Positions 42,907 through 51,306 of a stretch of DNA of 64,000 nt are shown here, in pieces. The notes under the pieces were generated by a model, which was given only the letters and a program-made list of their open reading frames with translations, made no database searches and was not told the origin of the DNA. Both the position numbers and the translations under genes were made by a program. The stretch is from SFLA01 sp964485815 (GTDB taxonomy: Bacteria; Bacillota; Clostridia; Oscillospirales; CAG-382), in NCBI GenBank assembly GCA_964485815.1, contig CAZAJX010000001.1, forward strand, positions 1 to 64,000. Direction: 5' to 3'. Position 1 is the first letter of the stretch. Each line of letters starts with the position of its first letter.

Positions 42907-44465
42907 TATAAATCGGTGAGCAGGACTTGGCGGTCAAGTGAGAACAAGTCCTTTATTTGGGCGTGGGTATATGGCGCAGTTTGTTGTTTTTCTACCATTT
43001 GAATAACATTGGATACGGCAACGGCACTACCATGAACACCGGTTTCGTTGATAATACGCATCAACTGTGCGTTGATATTGCTACCGAAACCGCCTGCAAT
43101 ATACGAGAAAAAGGCAAGGCGATTGGAAGAAGAACAATAGTTGCCGAGACCTTCGATATAGTTATGCACCATACGATTGTGATGGTCATTGCTGATGGTG
43201 TACTTACTGTATGCCTTGTTATCGATGATTCCACAGTAGCCATCGCTGTCAGAAAGAAGCAACACATCCGGTGTCAGCCCTATGGGACCAACGTGACGAG
43301 CATCGAAGCCGAACACTTCCTGGAAGAGTCGAACGGTGGCTTTTTCAAACTCAGTTGCCTCATCTCTACCTTTGAAAGCCATTTCAAAGTATTCGGTCAT
43401 AAACGAACCGATCGCACCACGGGGATAGAGACGAAGAAGTGCCTCCTCGACAAATTTCGCATCAAGTCCGGTCTGCTCGGTAATTCTATCAACAAGATCG
43501 GGAGTGATACGAGTAATCGGGGTTTTCAAGGATTCACTCACAAATGCCTGCTTCACCTTTTGTTCGTTGATGATTTTTGCTGTGATAGTCTTTGTAGCGG
43601 TCAAATTACGAGTATCTTTGTTATGCTTGGGGTCAATTCCGTATTTACGCTGAAAATACTCGTGCTGTTCAGGTCTGTCAATAAACGGGGGAGTTGTTGC
43701 CAAAATGGCGCGCACTTCCTCAATTTTTTCAGGAATGATACGGAGCATTCTATCTTCGTCGCTACGCTTGGCAAGCTGGGTATATTCAATCCAGTTGATG
43801 AAGGTATTTGCGGTATCGGTTAAATGGCTATACGGATGATCAGGATTGACGGTGCCCGTCTTGGGAGCGTATTTGGTAAAGAAATCGGCATCCAAGGCTG
43901 CATCGCCATCGCTTCTGAAGGCGTGCAATTTTCCTACAACGGCACGATAACAAGCCTCTGTTTCGTTCTCCGCATTCGTAATAACAACTTTGGCAATTTC
44001 TTCTTCCGAAAGATATCCAACCTCGCTATCCATCAGCAGACGAAGCAAGAAACGGAAAGGACGAATCTTGAATCGGCGCGAAACATCAACGCCACGACCC
44101 GTAGAGAACGATGACGGGAACTGATATTTCAATACCTGGTTTTTCAACACGGTCACAGGAGAATCTCCGTTCATTATTGCTTCACCCGCAAGCGTTAGTT
44201 TGAGCTGTTTTGTAGATTCCTGTGTGAAGATCAAGCCAAGACTTGCAACCCAAGCTTGGTATGTACGAGCACCGCCACCCGTTTGGTCACGGCGTTCGCC
44301 CTTGCGCTTGATGTTGGATTCTTCTAACGCCTCTTCAAGCGTTAAGTGCGTATCTCTTTGACCTTGCCATTCTTGGTTTAAAGAGATTTCGGCGAAGGTA
44401 GCCAACACTTCGGGTATGGAATTTAGTTTTCTTTTCGGGCGTGTGACCCACCAAAAGTTAATCAT
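42906..44465 (-). CDS. AlwI/PleI-like type IIS restriction endonuclease
   Basis: A 519-residue nuclease. The opening FWWVTRPKRKLNSIPEVLATFAEI and the C-terminal half resemble the AlwI family (AlwI, PleI, MlyI, N.BspD6I). The catalytic PD-(D/E)xK site is TPD (Asp400), 15 residues, then IIDNK (Asp415, Lys417). The N-terminal ~350 residues would be the DNA-recognition module. Such enzymes cut a few bases outside a short asymmetric site. An asymmetric site needs each strand methylated separately, and two different C5 methyltransferases flank this gene. The recognition site cannot be read from the sequence. Confidence 0.8.
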   Translation of the reverse strand: MINFWWVTRPKRKLNSIPEVLATFAEISLNQEWQGQRDTHLTLEEALEESNIKRKGERRDQTGGGARTYQAWVASLGLIFTQESTKQLKLTLAGEAIMNGDSPVTVLKNQVLKYQFPSSFSTGRGVDVSRRFKIRPFRFLLRLLMDSEVGYLSEEEIAKVVITNAENETEACYRAVVGKLHAFRSDGDAALDADFFTKYAPKTGTVNPDHPYSHLTDTANTFINWIEYTQLAKRSDEDRMLRIIPEKIEEVRAILATTPPFIDRPEQHEYFQRKYGIDPKHNKDTRNLTATKTITAKIINEQKVKQAFVSESLKTPITRITPDLVDRITEQTGLDAKFVEEALLRLYPRGAIGSFMTEYFEMAFKGRDEATEFEKATVRLFQEVFGFDARHVGPIGLTPDVLLLSDSDGYCGIIDNKAYSKYTISNDHHNRMVHNYIEGLGNYCSSSNRLAFFSYIAGGFGSNINAQLMRIINETGVHGSAVAVSNVIQMVEKQQTAPYTHAQIKDLFSLDRQVLLTDL

Positions 44466-45528
44466 AATCCACCTCGTCCTTCAATGAAGATTCCATTGAC
44501 TCATATTCGATGCCCGCAAAGGTTTTCAAGATAGCTTCAAAGATAATTTTGGCGCCTTGGCACGGAACAGCCATACCGATCTGCTTTCTTACAGATTCTT
44601 TAGACCCCTCAAATACATAGTTGTCAGGGAATGTCTGCAATCTTGCACGTTCACGATTGGTGAGGGCACGAGGCTCTTCCCAGTGATAGATATGTGTTCC
44701 ACCACCGCCAGAACCCGTTACTGTGTACGCAGGCTTCGTAGGATCGAGTCTCTTATATATTTGGCTGATTTTTGCTCCACGAACATTCAATTTCAGTTCT
44801 TCCGGCAAGTCTGCGTTGAAAGCATTTTGACCGGGGAGAATGTGCATCAGACGCTCAACTACCTTCGCAGATTGCTTTGTGAGTTCGTTGTTCGGAGCGT
44901 CTGCGGGGATAGGCGGATTCTCAATTGCGTTTCTGCAAGTTACGTCCATATCCGCATAAGGAGCATAACTCGGTATCTTAAATTCATACGGCAGATCTTT
45001 ACGAATACCCACAATAATAACTCTGTGACGAGCCTGCGGAACACCGTATTTTTCAAAGCAGTAGAGATTAGGGTATACGCGGTATCCGGCATCACGCATA
45101 TCGGAAAGAATTTTCTCAAATGCGTTTCCTTCATTTGCACTACGCAAACCACCGACATTTTCCGCTAAAAACCATTGAGGCTGATGCGTTCTCAAGATCT
45201 GAACGCCGTAAGAATATAAGGGACCGAACTGACCGTTGAATCCTTTTTGCTCTCCCACTACGGAAAAGTCGTTGCAAGGGAATCCGAAGGCAAGAGCGTC
45301 AATATGAGGCAGGCTGTCCAAGTCAAGTTTACGGACATCACCCCATATTACGCTATCAGGGTCTTGAGGACAAATATTCCGTCTATAAGTATTACAAGTA
45401 TCGCTGTCATAGTCGTTTGCCCAAGCGTGTACAATTCGATAATTATCCAACCCAATGTCAGCATTGGTAGCTCCCCAAGCCAATCCTCCGGGGCCGCAGA
45501 ACAATTCACCCAATTCAAAAATAGCCAT
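44458..45528 (-). CDS. DNA (cytosine-5) methyltransferase, second of two
   Basis: A 356-residue C5-methyltransferase: motif I ELFCGPGGLAWG, motif IV FGFPCNDFS (Cys85), motif VI AENVGGL, motif VIII QARHRVIIVGI. Motif X is diverged (QIGMAVPCQGAK in place of IGNAVPP). Its target-recognition region differs from the paralogue at 41956, consistent with methylating the other strand of an asymmetric site. It overlaps the nuclease gene by 8 bp. Confidence 0.93.
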   Translation of the reverse strand: MAIFELGELFCGPGGLAWGATNADIGLDNYRIVHAWANDYDSDTCNTYRRNICPQDPDSVIWGDVRKLDLDSLPHIDALAFGFPCNDFSVVGEQKGFNGQFGPLYSYGVQILRTHQPQWFLAENVGGLRSANEGNAFEKILSDMRDAGYRVYPNLYCFEKYGVPQARHRVIIVGIRKDLPYEFKIPSYAPYADMDVTCRNAIENPPIPADAPNNELTKQSAKVVERLMHILPGQNAFNADLPEELKLNVRGAKISQIYKRLDPTKPAYTVTGSGGGGTHIYHWEEPRALTNRERARLQTFPDNYVFEGSKESVRKQIGMAVPCQGAKIIFEAILKTFAGIEYESMESSLKDEVDYD

Positions 45529-45542
45529 AATCTTATTTCTCC

Positions 45543-45752
45543 TTAAATTTCATCGCCGTTATATAAAACGAACTTTCTGACAAACGATGCGCCTACGGCA
45601 TCTGCGATAACATCTAACTCCGCTATGGTAAAACTTTCTCTTTTCATTTTTGCACTAAAGCTCTGCGGGGACAAACCAATTCGACGTGCTAATTCAGCCA
45701 TGCTGATATTAGAACGCACACACAAAACTTTTATCTGTTCGGAAATACTCAT
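45543..45752 (-). CDS. XRE-family regulator of the restriction-modification operon
   Basis: A 69-residue protein: MSISEQIKVLCVRSNISMAE, then LARRIGLSPQSFSAKMKRESFT, a compact Cro/C1 helix-turn-helix. The start at 45752 has GGAGG 7 nt upstream; the longer reading adds 25 residues without a site. Promoter-proximal in the operon and 15 bp before the methyltransferase, it could be a controller (C) protein timing nuclease expression, or a repressor. Which is not visible from sequence. Confidence 0.75.
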   Translation of the reverse strand: MSISEQIKVLCVRSNISMAELARRIGLSPQSFSAKMKRESFTIAELDVIADAVGASFVRKFVLYNGDEI

Positions 45753-45848
45753 ATTTGCCTCCAAATATATTTCATCCCTTATATTATAAATGATTTCGTT
45801 TAGCTTGTCAATATTTTTGATTAGCATATTTGTAAAATTTCATATTAT

Positions 45849-45877
45849 ATCCGTTCCTTTCGGGGAGCGGATTTTTT
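45849..45877 (+). terminator. Rightward terminator-like hairpin with no gene upstream on that strand
   Basis: ATCCGTTCC / GGAGCGGAT (one G-T pair) followed by TTTTTT. On the plus strand no coding gene precedes it, only the antisense of the HTH gene. It may end a short antisense or regulatory RNA, or insulate the right arm. Confidence 0.45.
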
Positions 45878-45994
45878 TATTTTGCAGAAATTTTCAAAAC
45901 CAATGCAAAAAAGCATCAATCCCGTGGCTTGTCTATGAGGGGATGAAAAAATTATAAGTTTTTCTCAAAAAGTGGACCAAAGCCGACAAAAATG

Positions 45995-46360
45995 TCCAAC
46001 CAGGGAGTGAGGAGAGAAAAATTTATTTTTTTCGTAAAAGCGGACCAAAAGACATTTTATTCTCCAACAGAGGGTGAGAGGAAAAGTTTTTGAAGATTTT
46101 TTGAAAATGGGTCCCCAATAAGCCCTTCAAATCTCCGTATAGCGAAAGACGGAAAATTTCTTTACGTTTTTCTTCGATTTTCGTCATTTGGAGCTTTATT
46201 TCTCCAACAGGTGGTGAAAAGAAAAATATTTTCTCGATTTTTCGTCATTTGCGTTCCAAAAATTCCAACTGGGGAGTGAGGGGAGAAAAAAACATAAATT
46301 TTCATGCTTTGGTGGAAATACAGCACTCAATTTTCCAACTGGGGGGGTGAAGGCACCCCA
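45995..46360 (+). repeat. Degenerate direct repeats, period about 61-70 bp, upstream of the primase
   Basis: The 630 bp between the HTH gene and the primase leader have no convincing gene but hold five copies of TCCAAC followed by a G-rich GGGAGTGAGGaGAGAAAAA-type tail, at 45995, 46063, 46203, 46264 and 46334. A sixth, weaker copy (TCTCCGTATAGCGAAAGACG) lies near 46131, filling the 140-bp gap. Each unit also starts with a GGACCAAA- or TCGTCATTTG-like box. Spacing and position suggest iterons or repressor/initiator sites for the replication gene downstream. Confidence 0.6.
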
Positions 46361-46384
46361 ACAACCAAGAAAGGAGGTACACCG

Positions 46385-46495
46385 ATGAACACAACGCTTA
46401 CAACAAAAACGAAAGGAGGTCGATACGATGCAGGATTTTATGGCGGAGATGAAAGCAATGCCCATATGGTTTCATTGGCATTGGGAACAGGATAA
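46385..46495 (+). CDS. Possible leader peptide of the primase gene
   Basis: A 36-codon open frame (MNTTLTTKTKGGRYDAGFYG and onward) with its own strong AAGGAGG 7 nt before the ATG. It runs through the primase RBS and start (46428), overlapping the next gene by 68 bp in another frame. Its value may be translational coupling rather than the peptide itself. Could also be fortuitous. Confidence 0.4.
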   Translation: MNTTLTTKTKGGRYDAGFYGGDESNAHMVSLALGTG

Positions 46496-48722
46496 GAACG
46501 GACGGCAGACCAAAGTGCCGCACGATGCGAGGGGCGGAGTAACCGGAACTTCGGAGAATTGGTCGCATACGTGGGTCACATACGAAGATGCGCTTGCCCT
46601 AAAAGATGAGCAACACGCCTCGGGACTCGGCTTTAAGGTGCCTAACGGATACTTCTTCCTCGATGCCGATCATTACGGACTTGAAGACCCTTTTATACAA
46701 GTGCTCCTTGAACGCTTCAATTCATATACGGAGCGTTCGGTCAGCGGCGGAGGCATTCATATTTACGGCAGATGCGATGTCGGAACGCTACCCATTATTA
46801 CCGATAAAAACGGAAAGCAAAAGCTCGACGGCGCATTCTACGTAAAAAATCCCGGCAACCGCCTTGAGCTTTATATCGGTGATCTCACCAACCGCTTTGC
46901 CGTATTCACCGGAGACGTGGTATGGGAGCAACCGCTCAAAGATTGCACCAATGCCGTGCTGACAACCCTCGATAAAAATATGCGCCGATCCGAAAAGAAA
47001 AAGTACAGCAAAAGCCGTGATGGGGACAAGGTCACCTTTGACCTCATCTGCAATCTGCGAAAGCAGAAGAACGGAGATAAATTCCGCAAGCTCTTCGATG
47101 ACGGTGACATCAGTGACTACGGCTCTCACTCCGAAGCCGATGCCGCCCTCTGTGCCTTGATAGCTTTTCGCACCGGGGATGACCCCGATATGATCGATAC
47201 GCTCTTCCGACAATCGGCTCTATATCGTGAAAAGTGGGAGCGTGATGACTATCGGAGTGCCACTATCAATATTGGCATTCGTGCCTGCAACGGCGAATAT
47301 CACCGCTCCAAAATGCCTCATCCGTATTTTGTCAAGTTCAACGATGAAACGGGACAGCCGTATATAAGCATTCCTCTTCTTGCCAAATACGTGCGAGAGC
47401 ATCTTTGCTATCTGCTTGTCCGTGACAATGGTAAACAAGGACTCCTTCGGTACGTTTACGATGAGGACGGATGCTACCGCTTATATTCCTCGGATATGTT
47501 CCTCGGAGCAATCAAGCGGTTTATTGCCGACTACGATGAGGAGCTTGTGAAAATGAGCAAGGTCAATGAAGTCTTACAGCACATCAGCACCGATCTCAAC
47601 TATATCAGCCAAGAAGAGTTGGATAGTGACGAAAGCATTATCAATTTCAAAAACGGTTTGCTGCAAGTCACGGAGACGGACACAACACTTCTTTTGCACA
47701 CACCCGAGGTCATCTCTACCATACAGATCCCGTGTGAGTGGCGTGGGCATCCGACCCCAACCCCAGTGTTTGACCGTTATATGCATACCCTCACCAACGG
47801 AGATAAATCCACCGAGGAACTCCTCTTACAGTTCATAGGCGCGTGTATTTCCAATATGAAAGGATGGCGAATGAAGAAATCGCTCTTCCTTGTAGGTGAC
47901 GGCAACACGGGTAAATCACAGCTCAAAAGCCTTGTGGAGCGGTTGCTCGGCAAAGGCAACTTTATCGGTATTGACCTCAAGGAGATTGAGGCTCGGTTCG
48001 GCACGGGTGCTGTGTACGGCACTCGTCTGGCGGGTAGTTCGGATATGAGTTTTCTTACCGTGGACGAGCTTAAGACCTTTAAGAAGATGACGGGCGGTGA
48101 CAGCCTATATGCCGAGTTCAAGGGGCAACAAGCCTTTGAGTATACCTACGGCGGACTCCTGTGGTTCTGTATGAACCGCTTACCGAAGTTCGGTGGAGAC
48201 GATGGGCAATGGGTGTATGACCGCATTATGGTAGTCAACTGCCCCAACGTGATACCGAAGGAAAAGCAAGACAAAATGCTCCTCGATAAGATGTATGCCG
48301 AGCGTGAGGGTATCGTCTACAAAGCCGTAAAAGCCTTGCAGACCGTTATCGCAAACGGCTATAGGTTCTCCGAGCCTGAATCCGTAAGCCTCGCACGTGA
48401 GCGTTATATGAACGAGAACAGTACTGTGGTCTCCTTCTTTGAGGAGTGTATGTGTCCGCTCCCCGGCGGCAAAATCAATCCCCATTGTACTACCGGGCGC
48501 ATCTTTCGTGTGTACCAGGCTTGGTGCTTTGAGAACAACCACGGCTATGCGAAGTCAGCCAAGGAGTTCCGCGAGGAGCTTACCAACTACCTCGGTACTA
48601 CCTATGCCGATATGACTACGCGCCAAAAAGGAAACACCTACTACCGCGAGTACACGCTCACGCTTGAAACCAAGGAGCAATATTCAAGGGAGTACGGCTT
48701 TGATACCACAGAGTTCTTATGA
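46428..48722 (+). CDS. Phage/plasmid primase-helicase (AEP primase plus D5/P4-type SF3 helicase)
   Basis: A 764-residue replication protein. The N-terminal archaeo-eukaryotic primase-like domain has FFLDADH (catalytic Asp79/Asp81) and SVSGGGIHIYG (nucleotide-binding His). The C-terminal SF3 AAA+ helicase has Walker A VGDGNTGKSQ (490-497) and the Walker B/sensor region GSSDMSFLTVDELK, followed by a winged-helix-like tail. This is the organisation of P4 alpha and related satellite replicases, and it implies that the element replicates autonomously after excision. AAGGAGG lies just before the ATG. Confidence 0.93.
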   Translation: MQDFMAEMKAMPIWFHWHWEQDKNGRQTKVPHDARGGVTGTSENWSHTWVTYEDALALKDEQHASGLGFKVPNGYFFLDADHYGLEDPFIQVLLERFNSYTERSVSGGGIHIYGRCDVGTLPIITDKNGKQKLDGAFYVKNPGNRLELYIGDLTNRFAVFTGDVVWEQPLKDCTNAVLTTLDKNMRRSEKKKYSKSRDGDKVTFDLICNLRKQKNGDKFRKLFDDGDISDYGSHSEADAALCALIAFRTGDDPDMIDTLFRQSALYREKWERDDYRSATINIGIRACNGEYHRSKMPHPYFVKFNDETGQPYISIPLLAKYVREHLCYLLVRDNGKQGLLRYVYDEDGCYRLYSSDMFLGAIKRFIADYDEELVKMSKVNEVLQHISTDLNYISQEELDSDESIINFKNGLLQVTETDTTLLLHTPEVISTIQIPCEWRGHPTPTPVFDRYMHTLTNGDKSTEELLLQFIGACISNMKGWRMKKSLFLVGDGNTGKSQLKSLVERLLGKGNFIGIDLKEIEARFGTGAVYGTRLAGSSDMSFLTVDELKTFKKMTGGDSLYAEFKGQQAFEYTYGGLLWFCMNRLPKFGGDDGQWVYDRIMVVNCPNVIPKEKQDKMLLDKMYAEREGIVYKAVKALQTVIANGYRFSEPESVSLARERYMNENSTVVSFFEECMCPLPGGKINPHCTTGRIFRVYQAWCFENNHGYAKSAKEFREELTNYLGTTYADMTTRQKGNTYYREYTLTLETKEQYSREYGFDTTEFL

Positions 48723-48729
48723 CCCCTTG

Positions 48730-48865
48730 GGTAGCAGAGGTAGCAGTAGTAGCAGTTTCAAAATCTTCTCAGCAAAATTCAGAAAACCTTATAAGTAGGT
48801 GTATAGGTAGAAAGAAGATATAAAAATCTGTCAGCAGAATTGAAATTACTGCTACCTCTGCTACC
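48730..48865. repeat. 19-bp inverted repeat flanking a 98-bp AT-rich segment
   Basis: GGTAGCAGAGGTAGCAGTA at 48730-48748 recurs as its perfect complement at 48847-48865. Each arm contains two tandem GTAGCAG units. This 313-bp gap between primase and the next gene also holds a 14-codon open frame at 48888; otherwise I see nothing in it. Confidence 0.7.
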
Positions 48866-48887
48866 TACACGAAAGGAGGTGGTGCCT

Positions 48888-48932
48888 ATGATTGTGTTTA
48901 CCGATGCCGAGGGCCCGGTCAAATCTCTGTGA
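48888..48932 (+). pseudogene. Very short open frame with a strong RBS; possible gene remnant
   Basis: MIVFTDAEGPVKSL then TGA, preceded by AAAGGAGG. The same frame stays open after the stop for another 39 codons (KAGKGSHAQKEEF and onward), which suggests a small gene broken by a nonsense codon, or a leader peptide. Confidence 0.25.
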
Positions 48933-49035
48933 CTAAAATTACGGAAAGCGGGCAAGGGCTCTCACGCACAAAAAGAAGAATTCAAACGGGGTATTAACCC
49001 CTATTCAAACAAAATCAAAAATTGGAGGATTTTCT

Positions 49036-49305
49036 ATGAAATTTAAGCCTGTTTACAACAAAAAACACCGTGTTACCGCTTCGGACAGAGAGGCATTTAC
49101 CACTCAGGACTACACCTGTATGTTCATTCTGCAGACGATGAAGGGACAGCCCGTCGCAATATCAAGATCCAATGATCTCGATTGCCTCATTTGGAGAGTA
49201 CAGTATGGCTTCTCCACAATCTACTTTGGTGAGTACGCCGATGCGATGGATTATTGCCGTGAGCGTTTCTGTGACCTCAACGGCAAACCGATCAAGTGCA
49301 AATAA
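49036..49305 (+). CDS. Element-encoded hypothetical protein
   Basis: An 89-residue soluble protein (MKFKPVYNKKHRVTASDREAF and onward) with a mixed alpha/beta pattern, including SRSNDLDCLIWRVQYGFS and EYADAMDYCRERF. SD GGAGG. No family recognised. First of four small genes (49036-50099) with tight spacing and strong RBS, ahead of the capsid gene. Confidence 0.6.
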   Translation: MKFKPVYNKKHRVTASDREAFTTQDYTCMFILQTMKGQPVAISRSNDLDCLIWRVQYGFSTIYFGEYADAMDYCRERFCDLNGKPIKCK

Positions 49306-49317
49306 GGAGTGCATATT

Positions 49318-49599
49318 ATGACGGAAATCAAGTATCACCCCTTAATCAAAGCCTCGGACGATGGCATTGAGTTCGTGCCGATGTTCTCTACAAATAACGA
49401 GAAGACCGTCAAGGAAACCCACACGATGTACCTTGAGGAAATCATCCCCCGGTACTATCGCTTGAAAACAACGGCTACTCAAAAAAAGACTACCGCCTAT
49501 AAAATCCATTGCCCCTCGTGTGGTGCCGTTATGGATAAGAGCGGCGGCTCTGTCTCCGAACACAAACTTTCGCTCTATGCTTGCCCCAAATGCAAGTAA
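49318..49599 (+). CDS. Element-encoded zinc-ribbon protein
   Basis: A 93-residue protein. The C-terminal third has HCPSCGAVMD and LYACPKCK, a four-cysteine zinc ribbon; the N-terminal two thirds are unrecognised. The ATG at 49318 follows AGGAG with 8 nt; a GTG three codons earlier is less likely. May bind nucleic acid. Confidence 0.6.
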   Translation: MTEIKYHPLIKASDDGIEFVPMFSTNNEKTVKETHTMYLEEIIPRYYRLKTTATQKKTTAYKIHCPSCGAVMDKSGGSVSEHKLSLYACPKCK

Positions 49600-49623
49600 A
49601 TCAAAAATCAGGAGGATATCTAT

Positions 49624-49839
49624 ATGACACTCACAACACAAGCTCTGTGTGAGCACTTTCGCAAGCACAACAACCTCACTCTCTACACAAAAGACGGCAT
49701 CCCCGTTACTTTTGAGATCGGCTACAGATATGCCGTGGCAGAAAAATACGAATCACACGGATTTAAGGACATTGACAAATTGGTTGCCTTTTGCAACAAG
49801 TACGGCTTTTCCTTCAAACCCGTCATCACATCTCTTTAA
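49624..49839 (+). CDS. Element-encoded hypothetical protein
   Basis: A 71-residue protein (MTLTTQALCEHFRKHNNLTL and onward) with CAGGAGG before the ATG. It shares a general pattern with the next gene: helix, then a short beta segment and FKDIDKLVAFCNKYGFSF versus CHDLWEYCLLTGLSF at the end. The pair may therefore be diverged paralogues. Function unknown. Confidence 0.5.
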   Translation: MTLTTQALCEHFRKHNNLTLYTKDGIPVTFEIGYRYAVAEKYESHGFKDIDKLVAFCNKYGFSFKPVITSL

Positions 49840-49883
49840 GGCTGTATGCGCCTTAAAATTCAACACACAAAGGAGATTTTACC

Positions 49884-50099
49884 ATGATTAACAAAGAACG
49901 TCTTGAAAAGATGCTCAAAAAGGACGGAAAAGTTGCCGTCTACCTTCCTGACAACACCCAGTGCAAAGTTGTTGCTCAACCTGTGATTCGTCTTGTAAAA
50001 GAAGGTCACAAGCCTATTGAGTTTCCCATTGATTGTCATGACCTTTGGGAGTACTGCCTTTTGACGGGGTTGTCATTTACACAAAACAACAAAAATTAA
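49884..50099 (+). CDS. Element-encoded hypothetical protein
   Basis: A 71-residue protein (MINKERLEKMLKKDGKVAVY and onward) with AAAGGAG upstream. Similar in size and layout to the neighbour at 49624. Stops 14 bp before the capsid gene. Function unknown. Confidence 0.5.
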   Translation: MINKERLEKMLKKDGKVAVYLPDNTQCKVVAQPVIRLVKEGHKPIEFPIDCHDLWEYCLLTGLSFTQNNKN

Positions 50100-50113
50100 A
50101 GGAGGATATCATA

Positions 50114-51052
50114 ATGAGTAATTACGCAACCAAGCTCCCTTATATCGAGGGCATTGACTACGCAGACCAGTTTTGGAATGCCGCACGTGGCAAAAAAGGA
50201 CATAGGGAGGCATTGCTGAAAGGTATGGACAACCGCACGGGGGCTTTTACCATCACTCCCGCATCGCAGAAAAAGTATTCCGAGCTTTTGAAGAAGCAGA
50301 GTTTGTTCAGAACCATTGCCACCGACATTTGCACGTATAACAGCGATAACAGTATCAAAACCGTCAACGAAAAGGACGTTGCCGTTTGGGTACCGGACGG
50401 CGGCTCGATTTCTCTCAGTGATGTAGCGGAGGATTTTGATAACCTCTCTCTCGATAGCCACAAGTTGGCAACCTTCCTTAAGATTGAGGAGTCATTCGTG
50501 CAGGATGCCACCTTCAACTTTGAAGATTATCTGCTGAAGCGTTTTGCCAAGGATTTCGGCAGAGGTGAGGATGATGCTTTCATCAACGGCTCGGGAGTGG
50601 ATATGCCTACCGGAATTCTTGCGGACAACGGCGGTGCGGATATCGGTGTAAAAGCACAAGCCATTACCTATGAAGACATTGTAAAGCTGTTCTTCTCGGT
50701 AGAGCCGGAATATCGTAAAAATGCCGTATGGATTATGAATGATGAAACGGCATTGGCTCTCCGCACTCTCAAGGACGATGGCGGCAACTATATTTGGAAT
50801 CACACCAATGACACCATTCTCGGCAAAAAGGTATTCATATCCGAATTTATGCCTTCAGCTGCAACCGGTACAAAGCCTATTGCTTTCGGTGACTTCAGCT
50901 ACTATTGGATCGTAAACAGAAGCCCCCTCAGTGTTCGCACCCTTACCGAGCAGTTCATCATAAGCGGATGCATCGGATATTTGGCATTTGAGCTTCTTGA
51001 CGGAAAGCTCATCCGCCCCGAGGCAATCAAGGTCATTCAGGTGACCGAGTGA
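50114..51052 (+). CDS. HK97-fold phage major capsid protein (orphan)
   Basis: A 312-residue protein. ASQKKYSELLKKQSLFRTIA, DVAVWVPDGGS.SLSDVAEDF, ESFVQDATFNFEDYLLKRFA, DDAFINGSG.DMPTGIL and the late PIAFGDFSYYWIVNRSPLSV match the order of landmarks in HK97-type major capsid proteins (E-loop, A-domain, FGDFS strand). There is no long N-terminal scaffold/delta domain. No protease, portal, terminase or tail genes lie in the element. AAAGGAGG precedes the ATG. It may remodel a helper-phage capsid, act as a decoy, or be a relic. Confidence 0.75.
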   Translation: MSNYATKLPYIEGIDYADQFWNAARGKKGHREALLKGMDNRTGAFTITPASQKKYSELLKKQSLFRTIATDICTYNSDNSIKTVNEKDVAVWVPDGGSISLSDVAEDFDNLSLDSHKLATFLKIEESFVQDATFNFEDYLLKRFAKDFGRGEDDAFINGSGVDMPTGILADNGGADIGVKAQAITYEDIVKLFFSVEPEYRKNAVWIMNDETALALRTLKDDGGNYIWNHTNDTILGKKVFISEFMPSAATGTKPIAFGDFSYYWIVNRSPLSVRTLTEQFIISGCIGYLAFELLDGKLIRPEAIKVIQVTE

Positions 51053-51061
51053 GGACGAGCC

Positions 51062-51229
51062 TATGGAGAAAACCAAGGAACGCTCTCATAAGACCGAAAC
51101 CATTATTGACGGTACGGTCTATATCGTGGAATCGGTTAGTGCCGATGCCGCCAAGGATGTGGTTTACGGAAAGGTGAAAAAGCTCATCATCGACCACGCA
51201 AAGTTATCCGTAAGTTCACAAGCATCATA
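51062..51229 (+). CDS. tnpW: TnpW-family transposon protein
   Basis: A 55-residue protein (MEKTKERSHKTETIIDGTVY and onward) 9 bp after the capsid stop. The pattern 'TIIDGTVYIVESVS...AKDVVYGKVKKLI' matches TnpW proteins of Tn4451-like clostridial transposons, which lie beside the serine recombinase. Function not known. Confidence 0.65.
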
Positions 51230-51306
51230 ACACAAAAGACTTGACTTTTTGGCGATAGTACGGGATAATACAGTACCGCTTGAAGGCTGTCGGAAAGGAG
51301 TAAAAA

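Noticed and set aside
45990..46340. Possible CRISPR array
   Set aside because: Repeats are degenerate, the intervals between cores are themselves related to each other, and no cas gene is present.
46196..46465. Leftward 89-codon frame across the degenerate repeats
   Set aside because: Its apparent motif repetition (FFLPSLPSWNFW and similar) mirrors the DNA repeats, and it has no RBS.
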